DNA of 28,196 nucleotides, taken from a virus. The number at the start of each line of letters is the position of its first letter. Within the stretch, counting starts at the first letter, position 1. Made by a program: the position numbers and the translations under genes. Location of the stretch: the IMG/VR virus record IMGVR_UViG_3300037247_001544, positions 1-28,196 of that record. One strand, 5' to 3'. Of the stretch, positions 18,993 through 26,857 are shown one piece after another. The notes beneath the pieces were generated by a model, which saw only the letters and a list, made by a program, of their open reading frames with translations, had not been told where the DNA came from and searched no databases.

Positions 18993-20223
18993 CCCACTCA
19001 ACGCATACATATACACCGCCCCTAGCGGAGACGACTTCGAGGCGTTGAAGAAAAGTATCCTGACGGAGGGCATCCTTGAGCCTCTCCTGATCACCACCGA
19101 AGGGATACTCGTCTCCGGTCACAGGCGGCTGGCTGCAGCACTCTCGCTTGGGCTCACCGAAGTGCCTGTCCTCAGCCGCTCCTTCCCCGACGATGCCTCC
19201 CTCTCTATCGCCCTTGTCGAAAGCAACCGCCATCGGAAAAAGACCTTCTCGGAGATGATGCGCGAGGCCGAGGTCCTGCATGGGGCGGAGGACGCTCGAG
19301 CCAAGGAGCGTCAACAAATGGGAAAGGCTATTGCGGAGGATCAGGTAACATTACCTGAAGAAGAAAAGGGCCAAGCACGAGCCAAGGTGGCCGACAAGTT
19401 GGGTGTAGGCGAGCGCACCTACTACATGATGACCAAGATCGTAGCCGCCGGAAAGGATAGCCCCCATGTGGCTGCTCAGATTGAAAAACTGGATCGTGGC
19501 GAGACTACGGTGTTCGCAGTCTACAAGACCGTCCAAAAGGTTGATCGGGACCCACTCGATTTCCCACTCAAGGTGTACGACCTGTGGCACTTCGGTGGTC
19601 TTAACCCTAAGTATGGTCAGCCTCACCCTGGAGCAATACCTGGTGACATTATTGAGAACCTGTTGTGGTACTACACAGACGTTGGCGACCTCGTTGTTGA
19701 CCCTTTCGCCGGAGGGGGAGTTACTCTTGACGTCTGCAAAGCATGGGACCGAAGGTGCATCGCCAGCGACATAAGGCCGGCGAGGGAGGATATCCTTGAA
19801 TGGGACGTGGCTAAGGGCTTACCTGCTGGCTCAGACGGTGCTGATCTTGTGTTTCTTGACCCGCCATATGCTAATATGCTTGCAGAACTCTACTCCGAGG
19901 ACTCGGCGTCAAGTTTCAGTATGGCGGAGTTTATCCAGTTTATGCAGAAGGTTGGTATCAGCTCAAGAGACGCTCTTGGACCGGGCGGAAAGGTTGCTCT
20001 TATCATTATGAAGCAAGTCTACCGTCTACCCGAGGGCGTTCCCTACTTGGACTGGCCGCTCATCCTTTGGAAGGTGTTCACCTCTGAAGGACTGCGGCTC
20101 ATCATGAGAGTGATAAACTCATGGCCGAGCAACATATGGGTAGCCCCGCAGGTGGAGAGGGCGAAGGACGAGAAGAGGATGCTCCCCATCTGCGGAGACT
20201 TGCTTATCTTCGACAAGCCTTAG
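18952..20223 (+). CDS. ParB-like nuclease domain fused to DNA methyltransferase
   Basis: 423 residues from the GTG at 18952, supported by AGGAGGAG; the ATG at 18919 lacks a site. Residues 1-100 are ParB-like (ILEPLLITTEGILVSGHRRL), followed by a helical linker with HTH-like AKVADKLGVGERTYYMM (144-160). The methyltransferase part has motif I VVDPFAGGG (248-256) before motif IV FLDPPY (301-306), the order of alpha/gamma-type amino-methyltransferases; DPPY suits N6-adenine or N4-cytosine. ParB-methyltransferase fusions are known in phages, probably for anti-restriction. Codon choice shifts towards T-ending codons after about 19440, suggesting the halves were joined. Confidence 0.85.
   Translation: MEVSLVNPRSIASNPLNAYIYTAPSGDDFEALKKSILTEGILEPLLITTEGILVSGHRRLAAALSLGLTEVPVLSRSFPDDASLSIALVESNRHRKKTFSEMMREAEVLHGAEDARAKERQQMGKAIAEDQVTLPEEEKGQARAKVADKLGVGERTYYMMTKIVAAGKDSPHVAAQIEKLDRGETTVFAVYKTVQKVDRDPLDFPLKVYDLWHFGGLNPKYGQPHPGAIPGDIIENLLWYYTDVGDLVVDPFAGGGVTLDVCKAWDRRCIASDIRPAREDILEWDVAKGLPAGSDGADLVFLDPPYANMLAELYSEDSASSFSMAEFIQFMQKVGISSRDALGPGGKVALIIMKQVYRLPEGVPYLDWPLILWKVFTSEGLRLIMRVINSWPSNIWVAPQVERAKDEKRMLPICGDLLIFDKP
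19343..19356 (+). repeat. Palindrome copy 4 (AGGTAACATTACCT)
   Basis: Perfect copy inside the ParB-methyltransferase gene, coding Q131-V-T-L-P. The dyad extends to 18 bp (TCAGGTAACATTACCTGA) and is followed by AG, keeping the shared GRAG. Confidence 0.85.
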
Positions 20224-20228
20224 TTAGA

Positions 20229-20357
20229 ATGGGCTTCGAGTACGACCACGACCTTGAGTGGTGGATGGCCGCAAGGGGGTCGATTGTAATAACCGATGAA
20301 CTGGTAAGAGACATAGCAGGAGGAGAAAGTGGACATCAGGGCAGCGAAGAAGATTAG
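20229..20357 (+). CDS. Small hypothetical protein, 42 residues
   Basis: ATG at 20229, six bases after the methyltransferase stop, no good ribosome site. Acidic and aromatic (FEYDHDLEWWMAARGSIVIT). Its last codons contain the GGAGGAG site of the next gene. Function unknown. Confidence 0.5.
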   Translation: MGFEYDHDLEWWMAARGSIVITDELVRDIAGGESGHQGSEED

Positions 20358-20610
20358 AGAGTACTTCCAGATGGCCGCCGATGTAGCAATCGAGGAGAAC
20401 GCCTGGCCCTCCGTTGTAGTAATGAGCCTCCCCACCGGGATGCTTATGATTGGGGGGCCGGGCGCGCCTCGCAAGGTGACCCGTCAGCGACTGATGGACG
20501 CACACGGCGCAATGCTCGGTGCCCTCCCAAGGGCAGACGACCGATTCGGAGTGGTGGCGTACTTCTACCAAGCGAAGGATATCATTGTCCCGGATGACAT
20601 TGTTCACTAA
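20329..20610 (+). CDS. Hypothetical protein, 93 residues
   Basis: GTG at 20329 with GGAGGAGAAA upstream, overlapping the gene before by 29 bases. Helical start (IRAAKKIREYFQMAADVAIE), Gly-rich turn (LMIGGPGAP) and acidic end. No Cys; no family recognised. Confidence 0.65.
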   Translation: MDIRAAKKIREYFQMAADVAIEENAWPSVVVMSLPTGMLMIGGPGAPRKVTRQRLMDAHGAMLGALPRADDRFGVVAYFYQAKDIIVPDDIVH

Positions 20611-20821
20611 GTTTACGCCCAAGCAGTACAGTCTAGGCTACTCCGTCGATAAGGAGATGATGGACGATGACCTGTTCACTCATCTCTTCGGCAATAAGCA
20701 CAAGAACTTTAAGGGTAGACGGTACAGGAGAGGGAAGAATAGGTGCAGCTTCTGCGGAGCAAAGACAGATGATCGACCGGCCATCCCATTGCACCCCCTG
20801 CCCTATTGCATGTCTGACTGA
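20594..20821 (+). CDS. Small zinc-knuckle protein, 75 residues
   Basis: ATG at 20594, overlapping the previous gene by 17 bases, no clear site. A basic stretch (NFKGRRYRRGKNRCSFCGAK) leads into Cys55 and Cys58, with HPLPYC near the end completing a possible CCHC zinc site. Its end overlaps the glycosylase gene by 53 bases. Function unknown. Confidence 0.55.
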   Translation: MTLFTKFTPKQYSLGYSVDKEMMDDDLFTHLFGNKHKNFKGRRYRRGKNRCSFCGAKTDDRPAIPLHPLPYCMSD

Positions 20822-21818
20822 GGGCTTCGCTGTTGGGTTTGGCAACCCTGATGCTCGCATTCTCTTTATGGGCGAGTCTTTGGGTGCTGATGAGGTCAAG
20901 CAAGGGCTGCCGTTCGTGGGGGGAGTTGGGCGTATACTAACCAAGCTCATCATGGAGGCAGGGTTCCGTCGGCAACAATTCTTCATCCACAATGCCATAA
21001 ACTGTCGGCCTCCCAGTAACAAGCTGGACTCACTACCACCAGGCTTAGTGGCTGACGCCCTAGTACACTGCTCCGCGTATTGGCGGCGCACCATTAGGGA
21101 AGTGAAGCCGAAGGTGATAATTGCCCTGGGCAACTATGCCCTGCAGACCCTGGTCGGCCGTAGTGGGATAATGCGGAGGCGGGGGTATGTGTGGCGTGTC
21201 ACCATAGAGGGCGTGGACCTGCTGGTCGTACCAACCCTCCACCCGGGGGCACTGGTCAAGGGTGAGAAGATGCGTACCTTCTGGGGTATAGTTAGAGAGG
21301 ACATCCGGAAGGCAGTCGAGTACGCCAGCGACCCTCCCCCACCGTATGAGGAAAACCTAATCATCCAGCCCACCGTGGACGATGTGGTCAGAGAGCTGTC
21401 GCCCCTGCGGCTGGACGGTGGACCGGTTTGGATTGATCTTGAGTGGCTCGGGGCGGCCCTGCTATGTGTCGGCTTGGCTTGGACTGAGCGGGACGCGCTC
21501 TGCATACCGTTTTGGAGTAACGATGAGAGCAAGTACTGGGCAGAGCCCGACCTGGCTGTGGTCGTGGAGTACCTGTATGATGTCCTCGCCGGCCCCCGTG
21601 GTAAGCGATTCCACTACGGTGGCACCGCCGACATACCCAAGCTGGCCGAGGTAGGGTTCGTGGTGAACAACTGGGACGGGGACACAGGCGCGAAGCACCA
21701 CCTGCTGTACGCTGAGCTGCCACACAAGCTCGAGTTCGTAGCCTCTACTCACAGCACCATGCCGTTCTGGAAGGACATGGCTACGCAGACCGATGAAGCG
21801 GAGGAGGAGGGGAAATGA
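20769..21818 (+). CDS. Uracil-DNA glycosylase (family 4-like) fused to half of a 3'-5' exonuclease domain
   Basis: 349 residues from the ATG at 20769 (GGAG nine bases upstream). Residues 1-190 are a family-4-type uracil-DNA glycosylase: Cys8 and Cys11 (CTPC), NCRPPSNK (Cys79) and Cys101 would ligate a 4Fe-4S cluster, with active-site motifs GESLGADEVKQGLPFVG (35-51) and LHPGAL (157-162). Residues 215-349 are a DnaQ/PolA-type exonuclease lacking its end: WIDLEW (Asp223, Glu225, Exo I), TADIPKL (Asp288, Exo II) and LPHKLEFVAS (318-327). The Exo III motif is in the polymerase gene downstream. The fusion would join uracil removal to proofreading. Confidence 0.85.
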   Translation: MIDRPSHCTPCPIACLTEGFAVGFGNPDARILFMGESLGADEVKQGLPFVGGVGRILTKLIMEAGFRRQQFFIHNAINCRPPSNKLDSLPPGLVADALVHCSAYWRRTIREVKPKVIIALGNYALQTLVGRSGIMRRRGYVWRVTIEGVDLLVVPTLHPGALVKGEKMRTFWGIVREDIRKAVEYASDPPPPYEENLIIQPTVDDVVRELSPLRLDGGPVWIDLEWLGAALLCVGLAWTERDALCIPFWSNDESKYWAEPDLAVVVEYLYDVLAGPRGKRFHYGGTADIPKLAEVGFVVNNWDGDTGAKHHLLYAELPHKLEFVASTHSTMPFWKDMATQTDEAEEEGK

Positions 21819-21997
21819 AGCGAGTCATCTTCCTATATTGGCCGCTAATAATGGCCGGAGTAGGGGGTATATTTGCTCTGGGAATGGTAGCAGCAACGGC
21901 CGCCGAACTACTTAGTGGCCGCACCTTGGATGTGATACTTTTCCTATCCTTAACCTTCTTGGGGGCCTGTATCGTAGGACTGGCTGTAGACGTATGA
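21815..21997 (+). CDS. Small two-span membrane protein between polymerase halves, 60 residues
   Basis: ATG at 21815, overlapping the glycosylase stop (ATGA), and its own stop overlaps the polymerase start the same way. Two hydrophobic spans, residues about 4-31 (VIFLYWPLIMAGVGGIFALG) and 39-58 (DVILFLSLTFLGACIVGLAV). No ribosome site, so translation is coupled. A membrane protein at this spot is odd; it could tether replication to the membrane or be a chance insertion. Confidence 0.7.
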   Translation: MKRVIFLYWPLIMAGVGGIFALGMVAATAAELLSGRTLDVILFLSLTFLGACIVGLAVDV

Positions 21998-23376
21998 GAC
22001 CTAGCAACTCAACCTGGACCTACAACCTCCGTGACTGCCTAGCCACTGCTAGGATAGACGAGCAGCTGGACAGGGACCTGCGGGATGACGGGCTGGTCCA
22101 CTTCTATGCGGACCACGTCCACCCTCTGTTCCAGGCTCTCTACAACCTGCAGTCCAGGGGCATCATGGTGGACCTCGACCGCCACAGCATGCTACAGTCC
22201 CAGTACTACGAGAAGATAGAGGAGCTGCAGTTCCTGCTGAGTGAGTTCACCGGCCGAAAGGTTACCAACCCTGGTTCCAGGGATGAGTGGCGCAAGTTCC
22301 TCTATGAGGACCTTGGCTTGAAACCCAAGGCGCTCACCAAGGTAAAGAAGATACCCCAGCTCACCAAGCTCGTACTCTTCCAACACATCGCCTTCGATGA
22401 GCTCCCCGAAGAGATCGAGCAGCTCTGCCGCCTACTGGTCAAGTGGTTCGAGTGGCGGCACATCAAGGCAGCCTTCCTAGATAACCTGTATGTCCACCAC
22501 GACGAGCGAGTCCGGTCAAGCTGGAAGGGGACCGGGTCGAGGACTGGTCGACCCACCTCATCGAGGCCTGACTTGCAGAATATACCCAAGCGCAAGCACA
22601 ACATCAGGTCGATGTACCGGGCTGCTCCAGGCAAGGTGCTGGTGAACTGTGACGCGAAGCAGATGGAGATGTACCTGATCGCGCTCGCATCGGGGGCCAC
22701 CAAGCTCATCAAGATGATCGAGGAGGACGTGGATGTCCACAGTTACAACGCCTACCTCGCAGACGGCACAGCCACCGGACTCGAGGACATAGCCACTATC
22801 AAGCGACTGATGGAGAACAAAGGCAAAGCGGCTGAGGATAGGCGGGACCCGGCCAAGTCGTACTGGTACGCATGGGAGTTCGGCGCCGGCGATGCCACCA
22901 TCGCAGTTACCATCCTCGAAGAGACTGAGGGTGAGATCGTACTGACCTCCGAGCAGATAGCAAACCTCAGGAAAGTCATACAGGGTGCTTACCCTGAGAT
23001 ACCTAGATGGTGGGGAGACGTCCGCGCGAAGGCACGCCAGCAGATGAGTGTCGTGAACGAGTGGGGACGCCCACGACTACTCTTCGCCGGTGACACGCAC
23101 GGCGTCCCACCCAACACCATCATTCAGAGCACCGGTGCGGACTGGGTCAATGGTATCCTCATAGAGGTGGATAAGATGACCATGAGTGGGCAGCGTAGGG
23201 GGCAGGTCATCCACCACGGGTGGGACTCGCTGCTGGACGAGACGCCCGACGAGCATGAGAGCATCAAGGTGTTCAGCGAAGCGTTCGCAAAGCCCATCGA
23301 GGTGTTCGGGTACACTGTGTCAATGCCGTATGGGATTAGTCGCGGCCCCTACTGGGGAGAATTGGAGGACGTATGA
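21994..23376 (+). CDS. Family-A DNA polymerase, C-terminal part (Exo III remnant plus polymerase domain)
   Basis: 460 residues, ATG at 21994. WTYNLRDCLAT (8-18) is the Exo III motif YxxxD with Tyr10 and Asp14, completing the exonuclease begun in the gene at 20769. The polymerase domain shows SRTGR (182-186), RPDLQNIP (191-198), motif A NCDAKQMEM (Asp220), a motif-B-like RRDPAKSYWYAWEFGAG (283-299, Lys288) and motif C HHGWDSLLDE (407-416, Asp411). Motif C keeps the catalytic Asp but has WDS in place of HDE, so the enzyme is divergent. This is presumably the phage replicase. Confidence 0.85.
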   Translation: MRPSNSTWTYNLRDCLATARIDEQLDRDLRDDGLVHFYADHVHPLFQALYNLQSRGIMVDLDRHSMLQSQYYEKIEELQFLLSEFTGRKVTNPGSRDEWRKFLYEDLGLKPKALTKVKKIPQLTKLVLFQHIAFDELPEEIEQLCRLLVKWFEWRHIKAAFLDNLYVHHDERVRSSWKGTGSRTGRPTSSRPDLQNIPKRKHNIRSMYRAAPGKVLVNCDAKQMEMYLIALASGATKLIKMIEEDVDVHSYNAYLADGTATGLEDIATIKRLMENKGKAAEDRRDPAKSYWYAWEFGAGDATIAVTILEETEGEIVLTSEQIANLRKVIQGAYPEIPRWWGDVRAKARQQMSVVNEWGRPRLLFAGDTHGVPPNTIIQSTGADWVNGILIEVDKMTMSGQRRGQVIHHGWDSLLDETPDEHESIKVFSEAFAKPIEVFGYTVSMPYGISRGPYWGELEDV

Positions 23377-24335
23377 CCAAGGTTCTGATAACCGGGATAG
23401 CCGGCTTCGCAGGCCATCATCTAGCAAAGTACATAATACAGGAGCGGAAGGACTGGGATGTCTATGGCATAGTCGAGCCATGGTACACAGGGCCAAAACC
23501 GGAGCTGCCTGCTGGCATCAAGGAAAGCTACGCCCGGAACATAACCTCAAGGTGGGACGTGGACGAGGTGTTCAGAGACCTAAAACCTAACATAATATTC
23601 CACCTGGCCGCGAGGCCATTCGTTCCAGACTCTTTTGCCGACCCAGTAAAGACCTTTGAAGTCAACTTAATGGGGACACTAAACATCCTGGAGTCTATGC
23701 GAAAGTGCTGCCCCCTCGCAAGGATGCACTTCGCCGGCTCGAGTGAAGAGTACGGGTTGGTAGAGGACCACGAGCTACCCATATGGGAAGGCCAGCCGCT
23801 GCGTCCTCTCAGCCCCTACGGGGTGAGCAAGGTGGCCGCAAGCTACCTCTGCTACCAGTACCACAAGAGTTATGGCCTTGGCATAACCAGGACCCGGGCC
23901 TTCAACCACACCGGCCCAGGGCGGGGGCATATGTACGCTACCTCAACCTTCGCCAGGCAAGTAGCCGAGGTCAAGCAGGGCAAGAGGGACGACATCGTGG
24001 TAGGTAACCTGAGTGCAGTCCGCGACCTCACCGACGTCCGGGACATGGTAAGAGCCTACATCCTTGCAGTAGAGCACTGCCCACCAGGCGAGGTCTTCAA
24101 TGTCTGCAGTGGTATAGGCAGGAGCATGCGCTCGGTCCTCGACCTGCTGCTGGAGTTGGCTAACGTCAAGGTCCGCAACATCCAAATCGACCAGGCCATG
24201 CTGCGACCATCGGATGTGCCCCGCCTGATAGGCCACTGCCACGCCTTTAGGATGCAGACCGGCTGGTCCCCGGAGATACCCTTCGATCAGACCATGAGAG
24301 ACTTGCTGGACTACTGGAGGGACAGGCTGAAATAA
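23373..24335 (+). CDS. gmd: NAD(P)-dependent sugar-nucleotide enzyme, GDP-mannose 4,6-dehydratase-like
   Basis: 320 residues, ATG at 23373 with GGAGG four bases upstream. Short-chain dehydrogenase with nucleotide-binding GIAGFAG (8-14), active-site SSEEYG (123-128) and SPYGVSK (Tyr149, Lys153), and substrate-region motifs RTRAFNHTGPGRG and MLRPSDVPRL. The last two are hallmarks of the GDP-mannose dehydratase/reductase group. It is shorter than the E. coli dehydratase but fits bacterial and phage relatives. A 4-keto-6-deoxymannose reductase is the alternative. With the enzyme at 26858 it could make GDP-L-fucose. Confidence 0.8.
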   Translation: MTKVLITGIAGFAGHHLAKYIIQERKDWDVYGIVEPWYTGPKPELPAGIKESYARNITSRWDVDEVFRDLKPNIIFHLAARPFVPDSFADPVKTFEVNLMGTLNILESMRKCCPLARMHFAGSSEEYGLVEDHELPIWEGQPLRPLSPYGVSKVAASYLCYQYHKSYGLGITRTRAFNHTGPGRGHMYATSTFARQVAEVKQGKRDDIVVGNLSAVRDLTDVRDMVRAYILAVEHCPPGEVFNVCSGIGRSMRSVLDLLLELANVKVRNIQIDQAMLRPSDVPRLIGHCHAFRMQTGWSPEIPFDQTMRDLLDYWRDRLK

Positions 24336-24353
24336 TGGAGTGGAGGCCACAGT

Positions 24354-25799
24354 ATGACCGTCCCGATCCAAAAGCAATTCGACATCCTCGTCCAGCAACT
24401 AGAGGCCAAGGAGTGGCCGACCGACGCATCGAAGATAGAAGTTATAAAGTACCTGCAAAGGTTCATAGAGCACGCCACGCCAGACCAGAAGGACAAGCTG
24501 TTGGTAACGGCCGCCAACAGGCTGGGTGTGCCAATGGACGCCTTGATCTCCGTCGTGATGGGGGGTGCCGACCCGGCCACTCTGCTGGCACCCCCACCAG
24601 AGAGGGTAGCGGTCAGCTTCCCGAAGGAGGGGTGGCTAGGTGAGTACCTTAGACTTACGGAAGGTCACGAAGCTCCCGACATTTTTCATTTCTGGGTTGG
24701 GGTGGCGGTCCTATCTGCTAGCCTCAAGAGAAGTATTAAGTTTGATAAATCCTACTACCGAGTATATCCAAATCACTATATCATTCTCGTCTCGCCCTCG
24801 GGAGTCTGCCGAAAAACGACAGCTTGCGGTATCGGAGTTGACGTTCTGCGTTTCTCCGAAACAGCTAACGTCATCTCTGAGAAAATTACTCCCGAAGGTC
24901 TCATCGAAGCGCTCTCGCTCCAGGTTAAAACGGGCAAAGGAGGTGAAAAGGAGACTAGGATTGAAGGAGACGCGACTGCCATGCTCTTCGCCCCGGAGCT
25001 GGGCGTCTTCCTGGGCAGGCAGACGTATAATGAAGATATGATAGACCTGTTAACCTCTTTAGCGGATACGAGAGATGCGCCATTCGATTACATCACACGC
25101 AGTAAGGGTAAATTTAGACTCAGGGGTACTGCTATTACTCTTCTTGGAGCCACGACACCCGATTGGATGTCCGAAATGTTCCCGCGCCTTGCATACGGTG
25201 GAGGATTTATGGCACGAACTCTGTTCATCCATCAGTCCACCACCCCCAGACGATTTGCGTTCCCTCGAATACCGGACTATGCAAAGTCTAACGATTGGTT
25301 CGTTGAAGGCATCAAAGAGATCGGGAGAATGCAAGGCAACTTCTCCCTCGCGCCCGAAGCGGAGGCGTGGTACGAAAACTGGTACAAAAACTACCCGAAG
25401 GAGCAGGACCACCTCGCGCTCTCGCACTACTACGAGAGGAAGCCGGACCACCTAATACGGCTTGGCATGATACTAGCCGCCAGCGAGGGCAAGCCGATGG
25501 TACTCACGGAGGAACTGTTCGAGCGGGCGCTCGCACTCATCAACATAACTGAGGTGAGTATGCCCGAGGCGTTCCAGCGGGTCGAGACGACTCAGTTAGG
25601 CAAGGAGCATGAGCGGCTACTGTACGCGCTACGCAAGGCGGGTGGGTCCATGAGCAAGTCGAACCTACTGAAGCGGATATACAGGTATGGCATTAGTTCG
25701 AGGCGGCTGCGAGAGTTGACGCAGACCCTGGAGGAGGCTAAGATCATCAGCGTGGCCATGGTGGGTAAAGAGATGGTGTATAGCTTAAGGGAGATATGA
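24354..25799 (+). CDS. DUF3987-type P-loop ATPase, possible helicase or primase-helicase
   Basis: 481 residues, ATG at 24354 with TGGAGG upstream. The P-loop SPSGVCRKTT (147-156) has Arg where most have Gly before Lys-Thr; FAPELG (212-217) looks like Walker B with Glu215. IFHFWVGVAVLSASL (110-124) before the P-loop and YPNHYIILV are typical of DUF3987 proteins, found with phage replication genes and thought to be helicase-like. Residues about 420-475 form a winged-helix-like end. Codons from 24660 to 25300 are more AT-rich than the flanks. It may serve as the replicative helicase, as no DnaB-type gene is present. Confidence 0.75.
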   Translation: MTVPIQKQFDILVQQLEAKEWPTDASKIEVIKYLQRFIEHATPDQKDKLLVTAANRLGVPMDALISVVMGGADPATLLAPPPERVAVSFPKEGWLGEYLRLTEGHEAPDIFHFWVGVAVLSASLKRSIKFDKSYYRVYPNHYIILVSPSGVCRKTTACGIGVDVLRFSETANVISEKITPEGLIEALSLQVKTGKGGEKETRIEGDATAMLFAPELGVFLGRQTYNEDMIDLLTSLADTRDAPFDYITRSKGKFRLRGTAITLLGATTPDWMSEMFPRLAYGGGFMARTLFIHQSTTPRRFAFPRIPDYAKSNDWFVEGIKEIGRMQGNFSLAPEAEAWYENWYKNYPKEQDHLALSHYYERKPDHLIRLGMILAASEGKPMVLTEELFERALALINITEVSMPEAFQRVETTQLGKEHERLLYALRKAGGSMSKSNLLKRIYRYGISSRRLRELTQTLEEAKIISVAMVGKEMVYSLREI

Positions 25800-25800
25800 G

Positions 25801-26139
25801 ATGACACCAGAAGAGCAGGCTGAGCTGGAGTTCTACCGGTCTCTTACCGTCAGCCGCGAGGAAGGCGTAACAGCGATAGACGGAGGTAAGACCGCCGAGA
25901 AGCTGCATGTGCTTTGGGAGGCATACCTAGAGAACAAGCAGCTGAAGGAAGCGTTGCGAAGGTACGCCATACACGGTCCACATTGCCAGCCGACCAAGGA
26001 GGAACTACTGGTAAGCGACCTACCCTACCACACCCACCGGCCACCACACAAGAGAGTTGATGTTGGACCAGTAGCCGAGGTGAAGGTGGACTGTGTATGT
26101 GGGCTTAACGAGGCGCTCGAACCGAGAGGAGGTGATTAA
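25801..26139 (+). CDS. Hypothetical protein, 112 residues
   Basis: ATG at 25801, one base after the preceding stop. Acidic N-terminal helix (TPEEQAELEFYRSLTVSREE), a charged middle, and a C-terminal half with His and Cys (AIHGPHCQP, CVCG) that might bind metal. Its last codons (GAGAGGAGGTGATTAA) are the ribosome site of the next gene. Function unknown. Confidence 0.65.
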   Translation: MTPEEQAELEFYRSLTVSREEGVTAIDGGKTAEKLHVLWEAYLENKQLKEALRRYAIHGPHCQPTKEELLVSDLPYHTHRPPHKRVDVGPVAEVKVDCVCGLNEALEPRGGD

Positions 26140-26142
26140 CCT

Positions 26143-26355
26143 GTGCACAGGGCCCGGTCACTAAAGGAGTGGAACACCTTCGCCAAAGAGAATGGTCACA
26201 AGAGCATAAGGGACATGATAGACAACCTGTACTGGAAGCGGAAGCTGTCGTCCAGGCAGATAGCCGTCATCCTAGGCATAACATGCCAGCGGCTGCTCCA
26301 GATGATGGAGAACTACGGTATAAAGAGAAGGTCAAGAGGAGGGCCCAACAGATGA
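26143..26355 (+). CDS. Small helix-turn-helix protein, 70 residues
   Basis: GTG at 26143 behind GAGAGGAGGTGATTAAC. Residues about 22-65, with LSSRQIAVILGITCQRLLQM and a final YGIKRRSRGG, form a homeodomain-like helix-turn-helix of the kind used by sigma-factor region 4 and phage DNA-binding proteins. Likely a transcription regulator or DNA-site recogniser. Stop overlaps the next start. Confidence 0.65.
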   Translation: MHRARSLKEWNTFAKENGHKSIRDMIDNLYWKRKLSSRQIAVILGITCQRLLQMMENYGIKRRSRGGPNR

Positions 26356-26600
26356 GCGAGACGGTGACTGCTAGGCTAATAAAGCGCGAGACCAAGAACG
26401 GGTTGTGGAAGATAGAAGACCACGTACCAATCGGGAAGAAGTACAGAGTAGACCCGAGCTCAATCCGGATCATATCAGCGTTCAACAAGGAGAAGGAGAT
26501 ACTGCATGACGCCGAGATGATCTGGTCCTACACCCCACCGCCGGGCTGGTTCCCCACCGAGCTACTGGATATACCAGGAGAGGAGGCAGTGGAGATATGA
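26352..26600 (+). CDS. Hypothetical protein, 82 residues
   Basis: ATG at 26352 overlapping the HTH gene stop (ATGA), with GAGGAGGG upstream. Beta-rich (RLIKRETKNGLWKIEDHVPI, GKKYRVDPSSIRIISAF), no Cys, Pro-rich near the end (YTPPPGWFP). Stop overlaps the following start. Function unknown. Confidence 0.65.
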   Translation: MSETVTARLIKRETKNGLWKIEDHVPIGKKYRVDPSSIRIISAFNKEKEILHDAEMIWSYTPPPGWFPTELLDIPGEEAVEI

Positions 26601-26803
26601 GAGCCATGATGGACGAGGAGTGTGCCAGGATGCTGCTCGCAGTGATCGTGGCCAACGGAGGCAAGCTTGAGGTGCCCAACTGGGCTCTCGCAGAGTCGCA
26701 GAAGATAGCCTACATAACAACCCAGGTCAGCCCCAGCAAGGACTGCTTTATACTGGGAGTGAGGTACTACGAAGGAGGCGAACACATTCCAACTCCGGAG
26801 TAG
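26597..26803 (+). CDS. Hypothetical protein, 68 residues
   Basis: ATG at 26597 (ATGA overlap with the gene before). Helical start (MMDEECARMLLAVIVANGG), then beta-like (KIAYITTQVSP, FILGVRYYEGG). The MLLAVIVANGGKLEVP pattern is common in small phage proteins of unknown role. It is followed by a 54-base gap with hairpin GGGCC-TGC-GGCCC at about 26814-26826 but no T-run. Confidence 0.65.
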   Translation: MRAMMDEECARMLLAVIVANGGKLEVPNWALAESQKIAYITTQVSPSKDCFILGVRYYEGGEHIPTPE

Positions 26804-26857
26804 CGATGGCTTGGAGGGCCTGCGGCCCCAAAGGCGCTTTGAAAACAAAAGGAGGGC

